A stretch of 64,000 nt of DNA from Alviniconcha marisindica (Eukaryota; Mollusca; Gastropoda; Provannidae): positions 1,568,501 through 1,632,500 of the forward strand of contig JABMCL010001766.1 in NCBI GenBank assembly GCA_018857735.1, given 5' to 3'. The stretch's first letter is position 1. Each line of letters opens with the position of its first letter. A program made the translations under genes and the position numbers. Below are positions 34,301 to 45,125 of the stretch, piece by piece. The notes below the pieces were generated by a model that saw nothing but the letters and a program-made list of their open reading frames with translations, was not told where the DNA came from and made no database searches.

Positions 34301-37300
34301 ACAAGACTCCAAACTGAGCAGTCAACTCCAGCAAAGTGCTTTTTCCAGAAGTCTTTTACACCCTCAGACCTTGTACAAATGTGAGTTTCACACTAATTAT
34401 TGATGACATCCAAGGAAATTATGCCTATTCAAGGTAGGAAACATAGTTACTTCCCTTGGTAACTTAGTGACATATACTTTATAAACAAATGTAAGTTACA
34501 AGAAAATGTACACTGCTTGTACTCTGTTGATGATCACATCCCTAAGACTGAAACAGTACAAGCTTGTTGGGCAAACACAACTTTTATTTTCAACTTTCTA
34601 AATGCCACTGTGCCCTTCAAATAACACCGCACTGAAACTGGTATGAAGTACACATTTTTTTCTAAAGCAGATGGTCTACCTAAGCCATTTGAATTGGACA
34701 TTCTTCATCAGAATCAAGCATCTTCTGTAAACGTGGCAGCATTTTGTGCCCTATCATTTTGTAGTTTACGAATCAACATTACATAATTAAATGACTCCCT
34801 GTAATGTAATACATTACACTGTGCTCTACAGCTACACTGCTAGTGCAGTGCTCAACAAGCAAAGGATTATCATCATTATGCTCAGTGCTCAAAGCAAACT
34901 GATGAAAGTACTCTATCAGTCTACATAACAACATGCTCAGTGCTCAAAATGAACTGATGAAAGTACTCTATCACTATCAGTCTCTGTAACAATAATGAAT
35001 TTCGATATTTATAACAAAACAATTCACATTCATTAGGCTTTGTCCTGAGAGAGAAAAATCAAGTTTTCATGCAAGTACTGCTTTGATTTTTGTTGTTGCA
35101 ATTAAAACCAAATAAACAAACAAAAATATCCATTAAACTTAGGGACCAAATGCAAAACAAAGGGTTACCTCCATGGGAGAAAATTCATGGTTGACCAAGA
35201 AAGCCAGTCCACCCACAGGAACAACCAAGAACTCCATGCGGAAAGTGTCATGATTGGAGTCATAGGTGGCCTTGAACTTGAAGTACATGAGGTAGACAGT
35301 GAAGAGCGAAGAGCCAATGAAGAAAACTTTCATGATGGTGTTGTAAGGTGAGATGAAGGTGGTGAATAAATCAAGGTAACGGGTCAGGAAGACCATTGCA
35401 AACAGGATCTGTGACTTGCCAGAGATGCCTGCACACATGTATCCATTTCAGAAATAACTTATTTTAAATGCCTAGTTAAGCCTGGCATGGGAAAATGTTT
35501 CACCCAAACTGTGTGAAACTAAACCTAAAGTAAAGCTCCATTACTGAAGGTGTGTGGTCATGCACCTTGTTCCTGAATACCGGTTAACTTCAGTACAAAT
35601 CATTACTAATACTATTACTTACTATTACTATATATATGATACTAAAGTATAGACTTCTAACTGAAAGCAGATCCACCACTGTGTGAATAGTATTACTAAT
35701 ACAGTAAGAGTAATAGAGACATAGTACTACTGCACTAGTGTTAGTGGCAGTGCTAGACATACCAATACTTTTTGACAGCACTAGACACAAATCTCAGCGC
35801 TTCAGAAATTCTAGCAACAGAATATTATAAATCGTAAGTAATAAAAAACAACAACAGCGCATTCAGAGATTGCAAGAAAACATACAATGGTATTAACAGT
35901 CTGATACATGTGTAAATGTAAAAGCTAAATTAGAGGGTATCACCTATGGCTTGGTAATTTAGTGGTCCATCAAATGACCATGTGTACAAGGAATGTCAGT
36001 GTACCATGTATTTTTAAAACCTATCAGTATCAGCATGAAGAACAAACATTTATAAGAAATGAACAATGTTTTGTTCACACTCAAACTCAAAGTCTCATTT
36101 TGTGGCAACCCTCCTCCAAACTCTGTCATAACTGGTTACAGACTAAAATGAAGGAGCACTACTCATGGGCACATGTATGCATTTGTCTACTAAAATTGCC
36201 CATTACGTCTCATTTTTTGCAAACTGTATGGAGGGTGCTGACACAGTAAAATTTGCAAAACGTTTGGGTACTTAGACTGTGGAAGAAACATGCACTGAAG
36301 CATGCACTTAAACATTGGTCTCCTCTACCCCAGGTTAAAAAAAGAAAGAAAAAGCTTCACCTTGTTTTTGATTTCAATGATTTTAGTTTGTTTTTTTTAA
36401 AGCAAAAAAAAAAAAAAAAGCATTGTTACAATGTTAGTGGCTACAGATACATTAAAAAAATAATAATTCAAGAATATATAATTTGAGGTGCCTGTCACAA
36501 ACATACTGCCATTTCAGCATAAATGAAACACTGTCACTGTCAGTTAGTTGACAGTTTTTTTAATCAAAGACCTATGGCATAACCAGTTAATGAGTTATGG
36601 CAGGGTTAGAGGAAGGATGTCATATTACTTGTAAACTGCTATTACTAGTATTAGAGTTTGTAAAACTTCTAACTGAAAAATAAACTGATGTTTGAGAATA
36701 TAATGCAAAATTTACAACAGTATTCTTTACCTTTGACAGCTAGCAGAAAAGTAGCATGCTGCATGTATTGTTATTGCAATATGTGTGAGTGTGTGTCCTT
36801 GTGTGTGGGGGTTTAATGTAGTATTCTAAATTTGTAACAAAAACACGCTGAGCCCAAATAACTCATTGTCTCACTCTCAGGTCAAACAATAAAGCATTAC
36901 AGGTGACAGCAACCGAGCAATCGAAACTTTATAACTGTTCACATATTCTGGGACAGGTGCCCTTTACAAAATTTACAAGTACTGAACAACTGAGAGAGTG
37001 AGACTGAGGCACCAGCAATCAGGAAAACAACCTCCAATGTAGACAGGCAGGCTGCATGGTAGTGCATTCTGTAACTGGAGCAGTATGATCAACAGTGCAT
37101 GAAGAGTTGGTCAAACACTCTGACTCAAGTCTTTACAGTCAGGAATGTCAAACACTCTGACTCAAGTCTTTACGGTCAGGAATAGTTCATGTATACAACC
37201 CTTTAATTTCAAATACAACCTGTTTTGTTTGCTTCATGTTTGGTTGTGTATTGTTCACCCTTCAGATCACACACATGCATGCACACACATACACATAAAG

Positions 37301-38667
37301 TAGAGTAGATATTGATCTTGTTAATTAATGCATTTCTGTAAGATATTTGCACAAGCGCCATGCTTTAAAAAAAATAAAAAAAATAAAGTTGAACTCTGAA
37401 GCAATCTCTGAATTATTTATTTTAACATTTTATCTGAGAAAAAGCGAAACAAAAAACAAACTATGTAATGCACAAAAAGAGAATTCCCAAGCAACATTCA
37501 ACTGAAAATGAAACAACTTTAAAGTTTAAACTGAACTTATCACATCAACGTACAAGTGAGTTCAGTTTGCTTTCTTAGTGTTGCCCTGACGTGACCTATA
37601 CACTTAACTGGGCATTAAAAACCACTAACCAGCTTAGTGTTTCAATGAATTTCTTATAAATATAAAGTAACAACTTGAACAAGAGCTGTTGTTTTTTCAT
37701 TTTAACAAATTGCAACCACATGTGAATCTATAAGTATAATTACCAGAGTTCATGAACTGAATTTCTGGCTAAGCATCTTCAGAAGATAATCCACAGTACC
37801 AATGACAGTGGTGTTAATGCTTCTGATAACTGCTACAGTAACTGAGTAAGTTCAGTAACTGTTTCCCAAAGTGTTACTGGGGTCAATATATGTCACATAA
37901 CAACAACATTGGCATAAGACACTATTGACTATTGTCTGACTGACTTATGTTTCATGCTCTTTTCTCTTTAGCCGTGTTGGAACATGGACAAAATAGGAGG
38001 GCAAAAACTGGCGGCATGTGCAGCTTGTAAGTCACACGTGTCTTTCTTTATGTGTGCAATCTGCAGGATCCAGCTCTTCCTGGCTATGCCTAGCTTGTCA
38101 ATTATCAATTAGCGAACTAGTCAACTACTGACCATCGCATATATTCTGATTGTATGCCTTAATCATTTTCAGAATATTGCACTGATAGCATCTCGGATGG
38201 GACGCTATGGTGTGTGAACGTGCATGCATACGTGTCAGGTGCAGAAACCGCCTCGGGGGTGCGGGAGCAAAATTGAAACGTCTAACTTATTTAGACTCCC
38301 GTCTGGGCAACCACAAGTGATTGCACTCTGGAGATTTTACTAAAATGCCCCATCCGATGACCTTACACGAACAGCACTAAAATGTATGAAAACAATAAGA
38401 TCAACCACTTTCCTTTAAAAATTCGTGAGGTCAGACATGATTTTCCTGTTACAGTGTTAGCACTTCCAATCGCAGAAATCGGTTGAACAAGTGTCAACAA
38501 TCCAACCGGCATAGCGGTTACTGTGGAGAACAAACTAATGTTTGCAAGCAATATCTTATTACTTGAGCATCCATACCTGCGCAAGATCTAGTTTTCCACA
38601 TCTTCAACAAAAGCAAAATAATTGCCAAAAGATGGGACATATCCCCGACGAGCCTGAAGATATTCAT
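31266..38667 (-). CDS. KDELR: ER lumen protein-retaining receptor (KDEL receptor), 4 exons, 212 aa
   Basis: The KDEL receptor is a seven-helix membrane protein that binds escaped ER-resident proteins in the Golgi at acidic pH and returns them via COPI. Exons 38667-38577, 35428-35169, 34244-33992 and 31300-31266 join in frame to 212 residues, exactly the vertebrate length. Known key positions are present: Arg5, His12 (pH sensor), Arg47, Asp50, Glu127, Tyr158, Trp166 and Arg169. The C-terminus [12 protein letters not shown] matches vertebrate KDELR2 with its di-lysine-type retrieval signal. KDELR2 versus KDELR1/3 naming is a vertebrate split and is not applied here. The first intron is 3.1 kb and the last 2.7 kb. 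Confidence 0.97.
31816..32103 (+). pseudogene. THAP domain fragment of a transposon protein
   Basis: The frame starts [19 protein letters not shown] and carries the zinc-coordinating C2CH pattern (Cys5, Cys10, then CSEHF) and the WIKFIQ and [13 protein letters not shown] blocks of THAP zinc fingers. It loses similarity after ALKLT and stops at 32103. The catalytic part of a transposase is absent. Confidence 0.85.
32060..32171 (-). pseudogene. N-terminal fragment resembling invertebrate P2X7-ballast-type proteins
   Basis: [18 protein letters not shown] followed by [11 protein letters not shown]. An acidic Ser start with a 'RP..I..Y.FEP' motif is typical of the N-terminus of the many invertebrate proteins annotated as P2X purinoceptor 7-like. 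The cysteine-rich core is missing. The identification is from memory of the family and is tentative. Confidence 0.4.
32409..33826. mobile_element. DNA transposon/MITE with ~29-bp terminal inverted repeats
   Basis: ATATGACTTAGTGCCAAAAG plus GTGCGCATG at 32409-32437 is matched, inverted and with one change, at 33798-33826. The 1.4-kb interior has no convincing protein. It directly follows the Kolobok-like element. Superfamily not assigned. Confidence 0.75.
33858..33890. repeat. (GT)n microsatellite
   Basis: A short GT run after a C-rich tract, within the last KDEL receptor intron. Confidence 0.85.
33992..34244 (-). CDS. KDELR: KDEL receptor exon 3
   Basis: It encodes [20 protein letters not shown] through [20 protein letters not shown] and DFFYLYITK. 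Contains the last three helices and the Glu127/Tyr158/Arg169 set. Phase 0 in, phase 1 out. Confidence 0.97.
34838..34985. repeat. ~60-bp tandem duplication
   Basis: ATGCTCAGTGCTCAAA..AACTGATGAAAGTACTCTATCA occurs twice in KDEL receptor intron 2. Confidence 0.85.
35169..35428 (-). CDS. KDELR: KDEL receptor exon 2
   Basis: It encodes [20 protein letters not shown] through [20 protein letters not shown] and VNHEFSPME. Near-identical to vertebrate receptors. AG at 35430-35429, GT at 35168-35167. Confidence 0.97.
36085..36640. repeat. Unclassified interspersed repeat, copy 2
   Basis: Diverged copy of 18737-19470 in the same block order and orientation: TAACTGGTTACAGACTAAA, GACTGTGGAAGAAACATG, CCCCAGGTTAAA, CACAAACATACTGCCATTT and AAAGACCTATGG. 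Confidence 0.65.
37093..37175. repeat. ~40-bp tandem duplication
   Basis: TCAAACACTCTGACTCAAGT plus CTTTACRGTCAGGAAT in two adjacent copies, KDEL receptor intron 1. Confidence 0.9.
38577..38667 (-). CDS. KDELR: KDEL receptor exon 1
   Basis: The ATG at 38667 opens [20 protein letters not shown] and runs to [10 protein letters not shown], ending in phase 1 before GTATGG. It is covered by longer overlapping frames on the same strand, which are shadows. Confidence 0.95.
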
Positions 38668-38960
38668 CTTGGTTGTTTAGTGCGTCTGCTACACTTCCAC
38701 GTTCAGGTCTAATGGCGGCTGCGGACGTGGCGCGCACGGCATTGTGGTAACAAGGGGAGACGATCCTCAAAAAGTTTTTCCATGGAAACCCCACATTTTT
38801 TACTTGTCTGGAACCTTGCATACAAACTCCCCCCTTCGCCTTCCCCGTCTCTTCACAATTTTTTGCCAGTAATTACTTTCTTAAAAACCGCACAGAATTA
38901 ATAGTAACAGAATACAGCACCCGTGTGCAAGCGTATGCATCAGCATCGTGTCTGTGTGCA
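38668..38960 (-). promoter_or_regulatory. KDEL receptor 5' UTR/promoter region
   Basis: GC-richer sequence directly upstream of exon 1 (GCGGCTGCGGACGTGGCGCG on the plus strand at 38714-38733). Several upstream ATGs are present, including a frame from 38821 that overlaps the start of the CDS out of frame. No TATA box seen. Confidence 0.4.
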
Positions 38961-38966
38961 TGTTAA

Positions 38967-39085
38967 AAACAGTCCCAAACACTGGCAGTCATACCATTCT
39001 TTGGACACACGAAAATACCGCACACATCAAGTAGCACTGCTCTTGAGGCTGCTGTGCCTCACCCATATTTCTCGTAAGGAACAAT
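38967..39085 (+). repeat. SINE tail copy
   Basis: Homologous to 24505-24660: GGCAGTCATACCATTCTTTG, then GCACTGCTCTTGAGGCTGCT. Confidence 0.6.
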
Positions 39086-39342
39086 GAAGTACCCCCAGAG
39101 AAAAAACAACAACACAACAAATAAACAAAACCCTTTCATCATTATGCGGTGAATGTGAACTAAAAAGTAAATAAAAAAAATAAAAAACAGAAGAAAAGAT
39201 GTCACAAAGTTTTTAAATAGAAGTACAAACTGAAAGAACTATTCAAATATGTTGGAATAATGTGCTCGAGTCGAAACGCAGTTGAGATTATGCTACCAAT
39301 CGGCACATGTGAAATAATTATATAATTATATGAAAATAATGA

Positions 39343-39364
39343 GGGGGGGGGGGGGGGGGGGGGG
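39343..39364. repeat. Poly-G run
   Basis: Twenty-two consecutive G. Confidence 0.9.
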
Positions 39365-39585
39365 AACAACTCAGAACCCCATATGTACTCCTTGTGAAGA
39401 GTTTGTACGGCCTTATAGTTCGTGCTTTTTATTCATCGAATTTTAGTCGCCTTGTCTTTTACTTGAAGAATCGTGTGAACTGTGTTTTTACCCACGTTCA
39501 GTTGCCAAGAAATTTACACCCCGCGGAAGGCAGTCGCCGAAAATTTGGGAATTTTAAGCCAATTTGTTCTTTTTTGATTTTGTCA

Positions 39586-39588
<3 letters not shown>

Positions 39589-39617
<29 letters not shown>
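39589..39617. repeat. (AT)n microsatellite
   Basis: About 14 AT units. Confidence 0.95.
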
Positions 39618-39620
<3 letters not shown>

Positions 39621-40065
39621 AAAGCAATATTATGAGATGAGATGAAAAGAATTTTCGGAAGTTGACACGAACTCACAGACACTGAATCAAAGTTGTTGCA
39701 CGAACTAGCCTGACCTGGCGTAAGGGACACAACTCGTACCCGACTAGTCGACCTGTCCCCGTTTACGAGTATTTTCCCCTCAGGAATCTGGCCTAATACC
39801 GTGCCGGCTAGGGGGAAGAGAGTGAGAGATCTGAGTAAAAGAATAATCATAGTAATAATAATGATACATGAATTATAAAAAGTCACATATCATTATCCCC
39901 TAGCACATCCAATCACACACGGCGCACGTGCGCTCTCACACACGCGCGGCGAGTCATTGAGTGAGTCACTGATGACCGGCTGAGCCCGGCCCCAACTGGC
40001 GTCGGACGCGGGCACACGCACGCCTCCCCGCCCAAGATCACAGGAAGATGAACCACAGACTGTAC

Positions 40066-40181
40066 CAGGTTTTTCGTCTCGCCCATACTACTTGGTTCCC
40101 TATCCTGCATCTGCTACGAACGGTTCGTAGCGGCAGATGCAGGATAGGGAATCAGGTAGTATGGGCAAGACGAAAAACCTG
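40066..40181. repeat. 116-bp near-perfect hairpin
   Basis: Arms of about 50 bp (CAGGTTTTTCGTCTCGCCCA ... pairing with ... TGGGCAAGACGAAAAACCTG) close on a self-complementary apex TACGAACGGTTCGTA. Only a handful of mismatches. It could be a precursor RNA hairpin, a small foldback element or a palindromic duplication. Confidence 0.9.
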
Positions 40182-40534
40182 TTCAGTAACAATGAACTTT
40201 CTGGCCTGGAATGTAAACGCGGATCAAATCACTAAAAAGGGGAAGGCCAAAGAACCGTTTGGCAAACCCTGAAAAACGCTACAAAACAACAACAACAACA
40301 CTACACTAAAGAGAAAGTCGAATAGTCGCGACTTTGTCAGTAAAGCAGGTCTGTTGTTCTGATGAATAACCGCGAACTCCTCCCCTCAAGTTCAGTGAGG
40401 GGACTTCAGTCACTCCACCGACGAAGCAATAGTGTGGATGCTGGGGGATCTTGAGCCTGTTTACGATTATGTGTGAAATCACCCCGGCTGTCAGAGTCGG
40501 TGTCGCATGTCATCTACAGTTAAGAGAGAGAGAG

Positions 40535-40652
<118 letters not shown>

Positions 40653-41060
40653 AGTGGATAAGGCCGGTAGCTGCCGTTTACTAATAATGCTCGGCGATGG
40701 ACCGAGGTGCAAGGTGTTGGGTGACGATTTTTTTTCAGCGTAATGATCCGATGCAACTAAATGAAATATTTCAGACACCATTTTCTAATAATAATATTTT
40801 GAAAACTAAAGAAAAACCTATCCGCCGTTGGCACGCCAGAAACACACTTTACGCAAACAGGTAGTAGTAGAATATTAATATATGGTTCCCGTAGACTATC
40901 AACGAAAAAAGAAGCATCATCACTTTTTCCTTTTACGTGTCCAGTAACAGCTTTGCCTGTTTCCTATCGGCAGACGTCTGGATTTGTAATGCGGATCATG
41001 TTCGTTTAACCTCCTCTAAGCATAAGGGAAGTTTAGCCTCCGAAGGAGAGTTCCTTTAAT

Positions 41061-41300
41061 ATGTGGCAAGATCGAGATGAGCGAGAAGCACACCAAGAGC
41101 AACTGATTTGTCTGAGTCAGCAAGAAGTCGAAGTGGTTAGTTCATTGAAGTACCTTGGCGCAGTGATTGACCAGAAGCTGTCCTTCACTCAAAACGTAGA
41201 TTTTAAATACAAAAAGCTCAGCAAAGACTGTCTTCTCAGGAAACTTCAAAGTTTTAACGTGTTGCTACTACTGAGCGTGGTACAGACTATAATTTTATAG
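41061..41300 (+). pseudogene. LINE reverse-transcriptase fragment
   Basis: The frame contains EVEVVSSLKYLGAVIDQKLS then FTQNVDFKYKKLSKDCLLRK and LQSFNV, the classic 'FKYLGxxID..LSF..N' block after the reverse-transcriptase catalytic domain of non-LTR elements. Both ends are lost. Confidence 0.85.
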
Positions 41301-41519
41301 TTTTCATGGTAAACGTCTTGTTAGTATTGAGTACGGTTGTAGACAATATATTTTTCATGGCAAACGTGTTGTTAATATTGAGTACGATTATAGACTGTAT
41401 AGTTTTTATAGCAAACGTGTCAGTGTTAGATGCCGCGGCTGCATGAACTACTGTTCGGATAATACTTTGGGCATCAGCACGGCCGTGTAAGACTAGAGTA
41501 TTTATAGGAAAAGCGATAT

Positions 41520-41885
41520 ATCAGTGTTGCCGCGTGGAGTTGTAGCACAGCTGTAGTTTTCGTGGCAACGATAATATCGATATTGTCTGGAGCTGTAGGT
41601 GATGTATGTTTGGGGCAACGATGGTGATTATCAGTGTTCAGTGACTGTAGCTGTAGGTGATGTACTTTTGGTGGCCGCATACATTTTGTGGCGACTATGA
41701 TAATTATCAGTATAGCCTGGAACTGTGGATGACGTACGTTTGGTGGCAAAAAGCGATAATTATCAGTATTGTCTGGCCGGAGCTGTAGGTGATGTACTCG
41801 TTTGGTGGCAACAGCGATAATTATCAGTAGTCTGGCCGGAGCTGTAGGTGATGTACTCGTTTGGTGGCAACGATGGTAACTGTAA
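41520..41885. repeat. ~55-60 bp minisatellite, left block
   Basis: Units of GGAGCTGTAGGTGATGTACT, TTTGGTGGCAACGAT and GATTATCAGTATTGTCTGGC. The same unit continues at 43218-43475. Confidence 0.9.
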
Positions 41886-42499
41886 CCGGACCTGCGGCCC
41901 GTTCCTCACTGATTTTAGGTTCCGCAGGGGGAGGCTGGAGATTGCCAAGGAGAGACACTCACAATGGAATACACAACTGTCTCTAGTCTTCTTCATGTAG
42001 TGTGGCATTTCAATGATCCTCGCGTTGTGTTCAAAATGTTCAAAATCACTACCGTGGCAACTGATCCGGCCGCGACCGACCGGCTTGGTATCCAGAAAAA
42101 AAAAACTGTCGTGTTAGTGTTTGGTCATTCAGTGCTTATCTGCTTATCTGCTCCTCAGAGTTGGGTGTGCCGTTTCAGTCACTATGCACATATGCCACTT
42201 AAACAGACAAAAGATAAGGGGAGACAGAAGTTGTACACATGACGGTACCGACTGACATGACGAAAATACTGAGGCAGCACGCTCAGTCACTGACGCGCAC
42301 ACTTGACCACACTCAGTACATACTCTCACTCACATTATACTGACGAACCAAAGAAATGTATACAACTTTATTTACACAACCCGGCATGTTACACATACAG
42401 CAAACACAAGAACAAACCCGGATTAACACACTAAACCATAGCTAACTTAAACCTAGTCAGTTACCTACAAAAGTAACTTAGTGAGTTGCACCCGGCCGG

Positions 42500-42805
42500 C
42501 TTGCACTACTTAACTAATGCTTGCGCTTTGCAGCACAAGTCTCTTAACGGCTAATCATGCATACCTGCACTTTGCAGCATAGGAAGACAGACGTGACACA
42601 AACATGAACGTAACTAATGCTTGCATTTCAGTAGTTGCAGCACAAGTCTTCAGTAACTTGACTAAACATAGTGCATGCCTGCACTTTGCAGCACAGGAAG
42701 ACAAACAAACATGAACTTAACTACTGCTTGCGCTTTGCAGCACAAGTCTTCTCACTAATCATGCATGCCTGCACTTTGCAGCACAGGTCTAATAACAAAG
42801 GGAAG
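42500..42805. repeat. ~60-bp alternating tandem repeat
   Basis: Paired motifs GCTTGCGCTTTGCAGCACAA and GCATGCCTGCACTTTGCAGC recur about three times. Confidence 0.9.
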
Positions 42806-42892
42806 AGCAATACACTTTTCAGCATGTAGACTCGGGGGATGGAGTGGGGTTGACCAGCACTTTTCAGCACATGGTACAGAAACCTTCCTTCA

Positions 42893-43066
42893 GGTGTTGC
42901 TTAATGTCCTCGGATGTCGGTTGACATAATTATTAGGGACAAGCTGAGACCAATGCGTGAGCATGGTTCAATATAGCTTTACGTCCACGGAAACCATAAT
43001 GTTCGTTAGGACGGACAGCCCAGGATGGCCACCTCGACTCTCACACAGCTCCTGAACTACTATGAA
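42893..43066 (-). repeat. Interspersed repeat family A (reverse, long copy)
   Basis: Reverse complement of 26113-26273, plus the CCTGGGCTGT segment seen in the 4413 copy. Lies between the two blocks of the 55-60 bp minisatellite. Confidence 0.85.
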
Positions 43067-43145
43067 CAAAAACCGGGCAGTCACTTTGTTTTACCACCGC
43101 CGCGCACAGGCCGGTCACTGTCAGGCAGCGTCCGACTGGAGAGAA

Positions 43146-43179
<34 letters not shown>
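43146..43179. repeat. Poly-G run
   Basis: Thirty-four consecutive G, the longest homopolymer in the window. Confidence 0.9.
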
Positions 43180-43183
<4 letters not shown>

Positions 43184-43217
43184 AGGGCCCGTAACTCGAG
43201 CTAGCTTGCACAGCTCT

Positions 43218-43475
43218 CCCGCTACAGTAACTATCAGTATTGTTTGGAGCGGTAGGTGATGTACTTTTGGTGGCAACGATGGTTACTGCCAGTATTGTTT
43301 GGAGCGGTAGGTGATGTACTTTTGGTGGCAACAATGACATCAGAATCACTTGGCCGGGGCTGTGGATAATGTAGCAATGACGATGAGGTGGGACTGAATG
43401 TGTACTTTTGGTGGCTGACTATGGTGACACTGACTTGAATATCGGAAGGAGACTGTAGCTGTACGTTTAGTGGCA
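43218..43475. repeat. ~55-60 bp minisatellite, right block
   Basis: Same unit as 41520-41885 (GCGGTAGGTGATGTACTTTT, GGTGGCAACGATGG). Confidence 0.9.
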
Positions 43476-43594
43476 ATGGCAATTCAAGTGAATAACTCCA
43501 TAACTCCATATAACTCCATAACTTAGGAAGTTAGGCCACTGACTGTACGTCCAGCCATTGGAAAAGCACGTTAGTAGATACATTCATTGCCATT

Positions 43595-43900
43595 TGTACA
43601 ATACAATACAATACAATGCTTACACTTTATTGCCAAGCCAATACCGCATTGCACAGAAATGTTTTGTGGTGCCAGGTACATTCATCACACATTTACACCA
43701 ATCGCAAAACATGAAATAACAACAACAGCAAACGTCAGGGTAAAAAGTCATTGATCAATAAATACATCAGAAATCCAACCTGCGACATCAAGCTGCCCAT
43801 ATCACTCATCAAATTTAGCTCTTTGCGAGGTCTACCTCAGTCATAAATATTACTGTCCTAATAAAAGTAATTATAAGAATTATCTACAACAACTTAATAA
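43595..43900 (-). repeat. Retroposon 3' end
   Basis: On the minus strand the segment ends GGCAATAAAGTGTAAGC followed by repeated ATTGT units, a typical LINE/SINE 3' terminus with simple tail. No protein recognised upstream. Confidence 0.5.
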
Positions 43901-45125
43901 GCCCGACTAGCTTACTCCCATGGCCCACTATCAACCCGTTTTTCTCCCACCATGACCCTAGCCCCCAATTCCAATGATCCTACACACCAGGACCAACCCC
44001 CCCTTGGACTGAGCTGACACGGGAAAGTGGGCCTAGTGCAGCTCGCCGGACAAAAATAGCCGGTTACACACAGACTCCCTCCCCACCCCCATCCCCGAGC
44101 AAGAACATGCAACACGTTTTGTTCAGGGGAAGCTACCCTGAACAAAAGTCGGTGGGAAAGCAGACTGCATTTGAAAAGGAATGAAAAAGCTAGCAGCGTC
44201 CGGATACCCTGAGTACCATGGAGATAGAGAGTGTTCTGCAGCCTTAAATAAAGGATTATGAGCAAGTCATTGCGAAGGATGACGAAACACTGGAACCCAA
44301 ACTTTAGGTACGTACTAATGTAGTTGACCCTAAGGTCAGGTCAGAGGCAGGGCCGAGAACTATGCAGTGTCGGGGCATCTGGGTTACTCGTCTTTGCGGC
44401 AAAGCAAAAGCTATCAACCGGTCAAATACTGAAATCTCTCACTTCCATGCATGACCGTAGGCATAATTATACTAAGTAAGTAACTTGATGTTCTAAGCCC
44501 AGTCAACCAGTACGGTTACATCAGTCAGGGCGAAGCATAGTTACTCCCCCCGCCCCCCCCCCCTTCCGGCACCCGAATAAGCCGGCGTATAAGTTGGCCG
44601 AACAATGAATATATCTAATACGTTTGTGTAACATTAACTACTCACAGGCAAAGCACCAGAATGTAACTTGAGAGCATTACAGTGTAAGAGTAATCTGATT
44701 AAAAATAAAAGCATAAAATGATAGGGGACAAGATATGCCGGCAGACTGATTTACATCTAGCACTAGCAACTGAGCCGCCACATCATAGCACTGATTTTCA
44801 TATGAGAGAATTAAAAAGGCATATTTGCATTTATAAGAATTATACAGTACAAATACACATACAGTGAAGTAAAACTTTGGTTACAGTTGGGTGGGTGGGG
44901 TGGAGGGGGGGGGGGAGCCTTTAACAATGTGTCACCGTTCGGCTTGGCCGCAGTGCACCCGCTCCGGCCCCCTGAGAGCCGCCGGTTTTGCCTAGCCGAG
45001 TCAAGGCATTAGGCTGGTAGTAGTTACCAAAGGGACTTCGATTCCACTTCAGACTTCACCTCTCTTCAAAAGTTGTGGTCTGTGGATACTGCCTTATGAA
45101 TTTGTCCCTCACAGTTAATAAAACA

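Noticed and set aside
43912..44265. 117-codon minus-strand frame
   Set aside because: No domain, overlaps retroposon-like sequence and a hairpin; probably chance.
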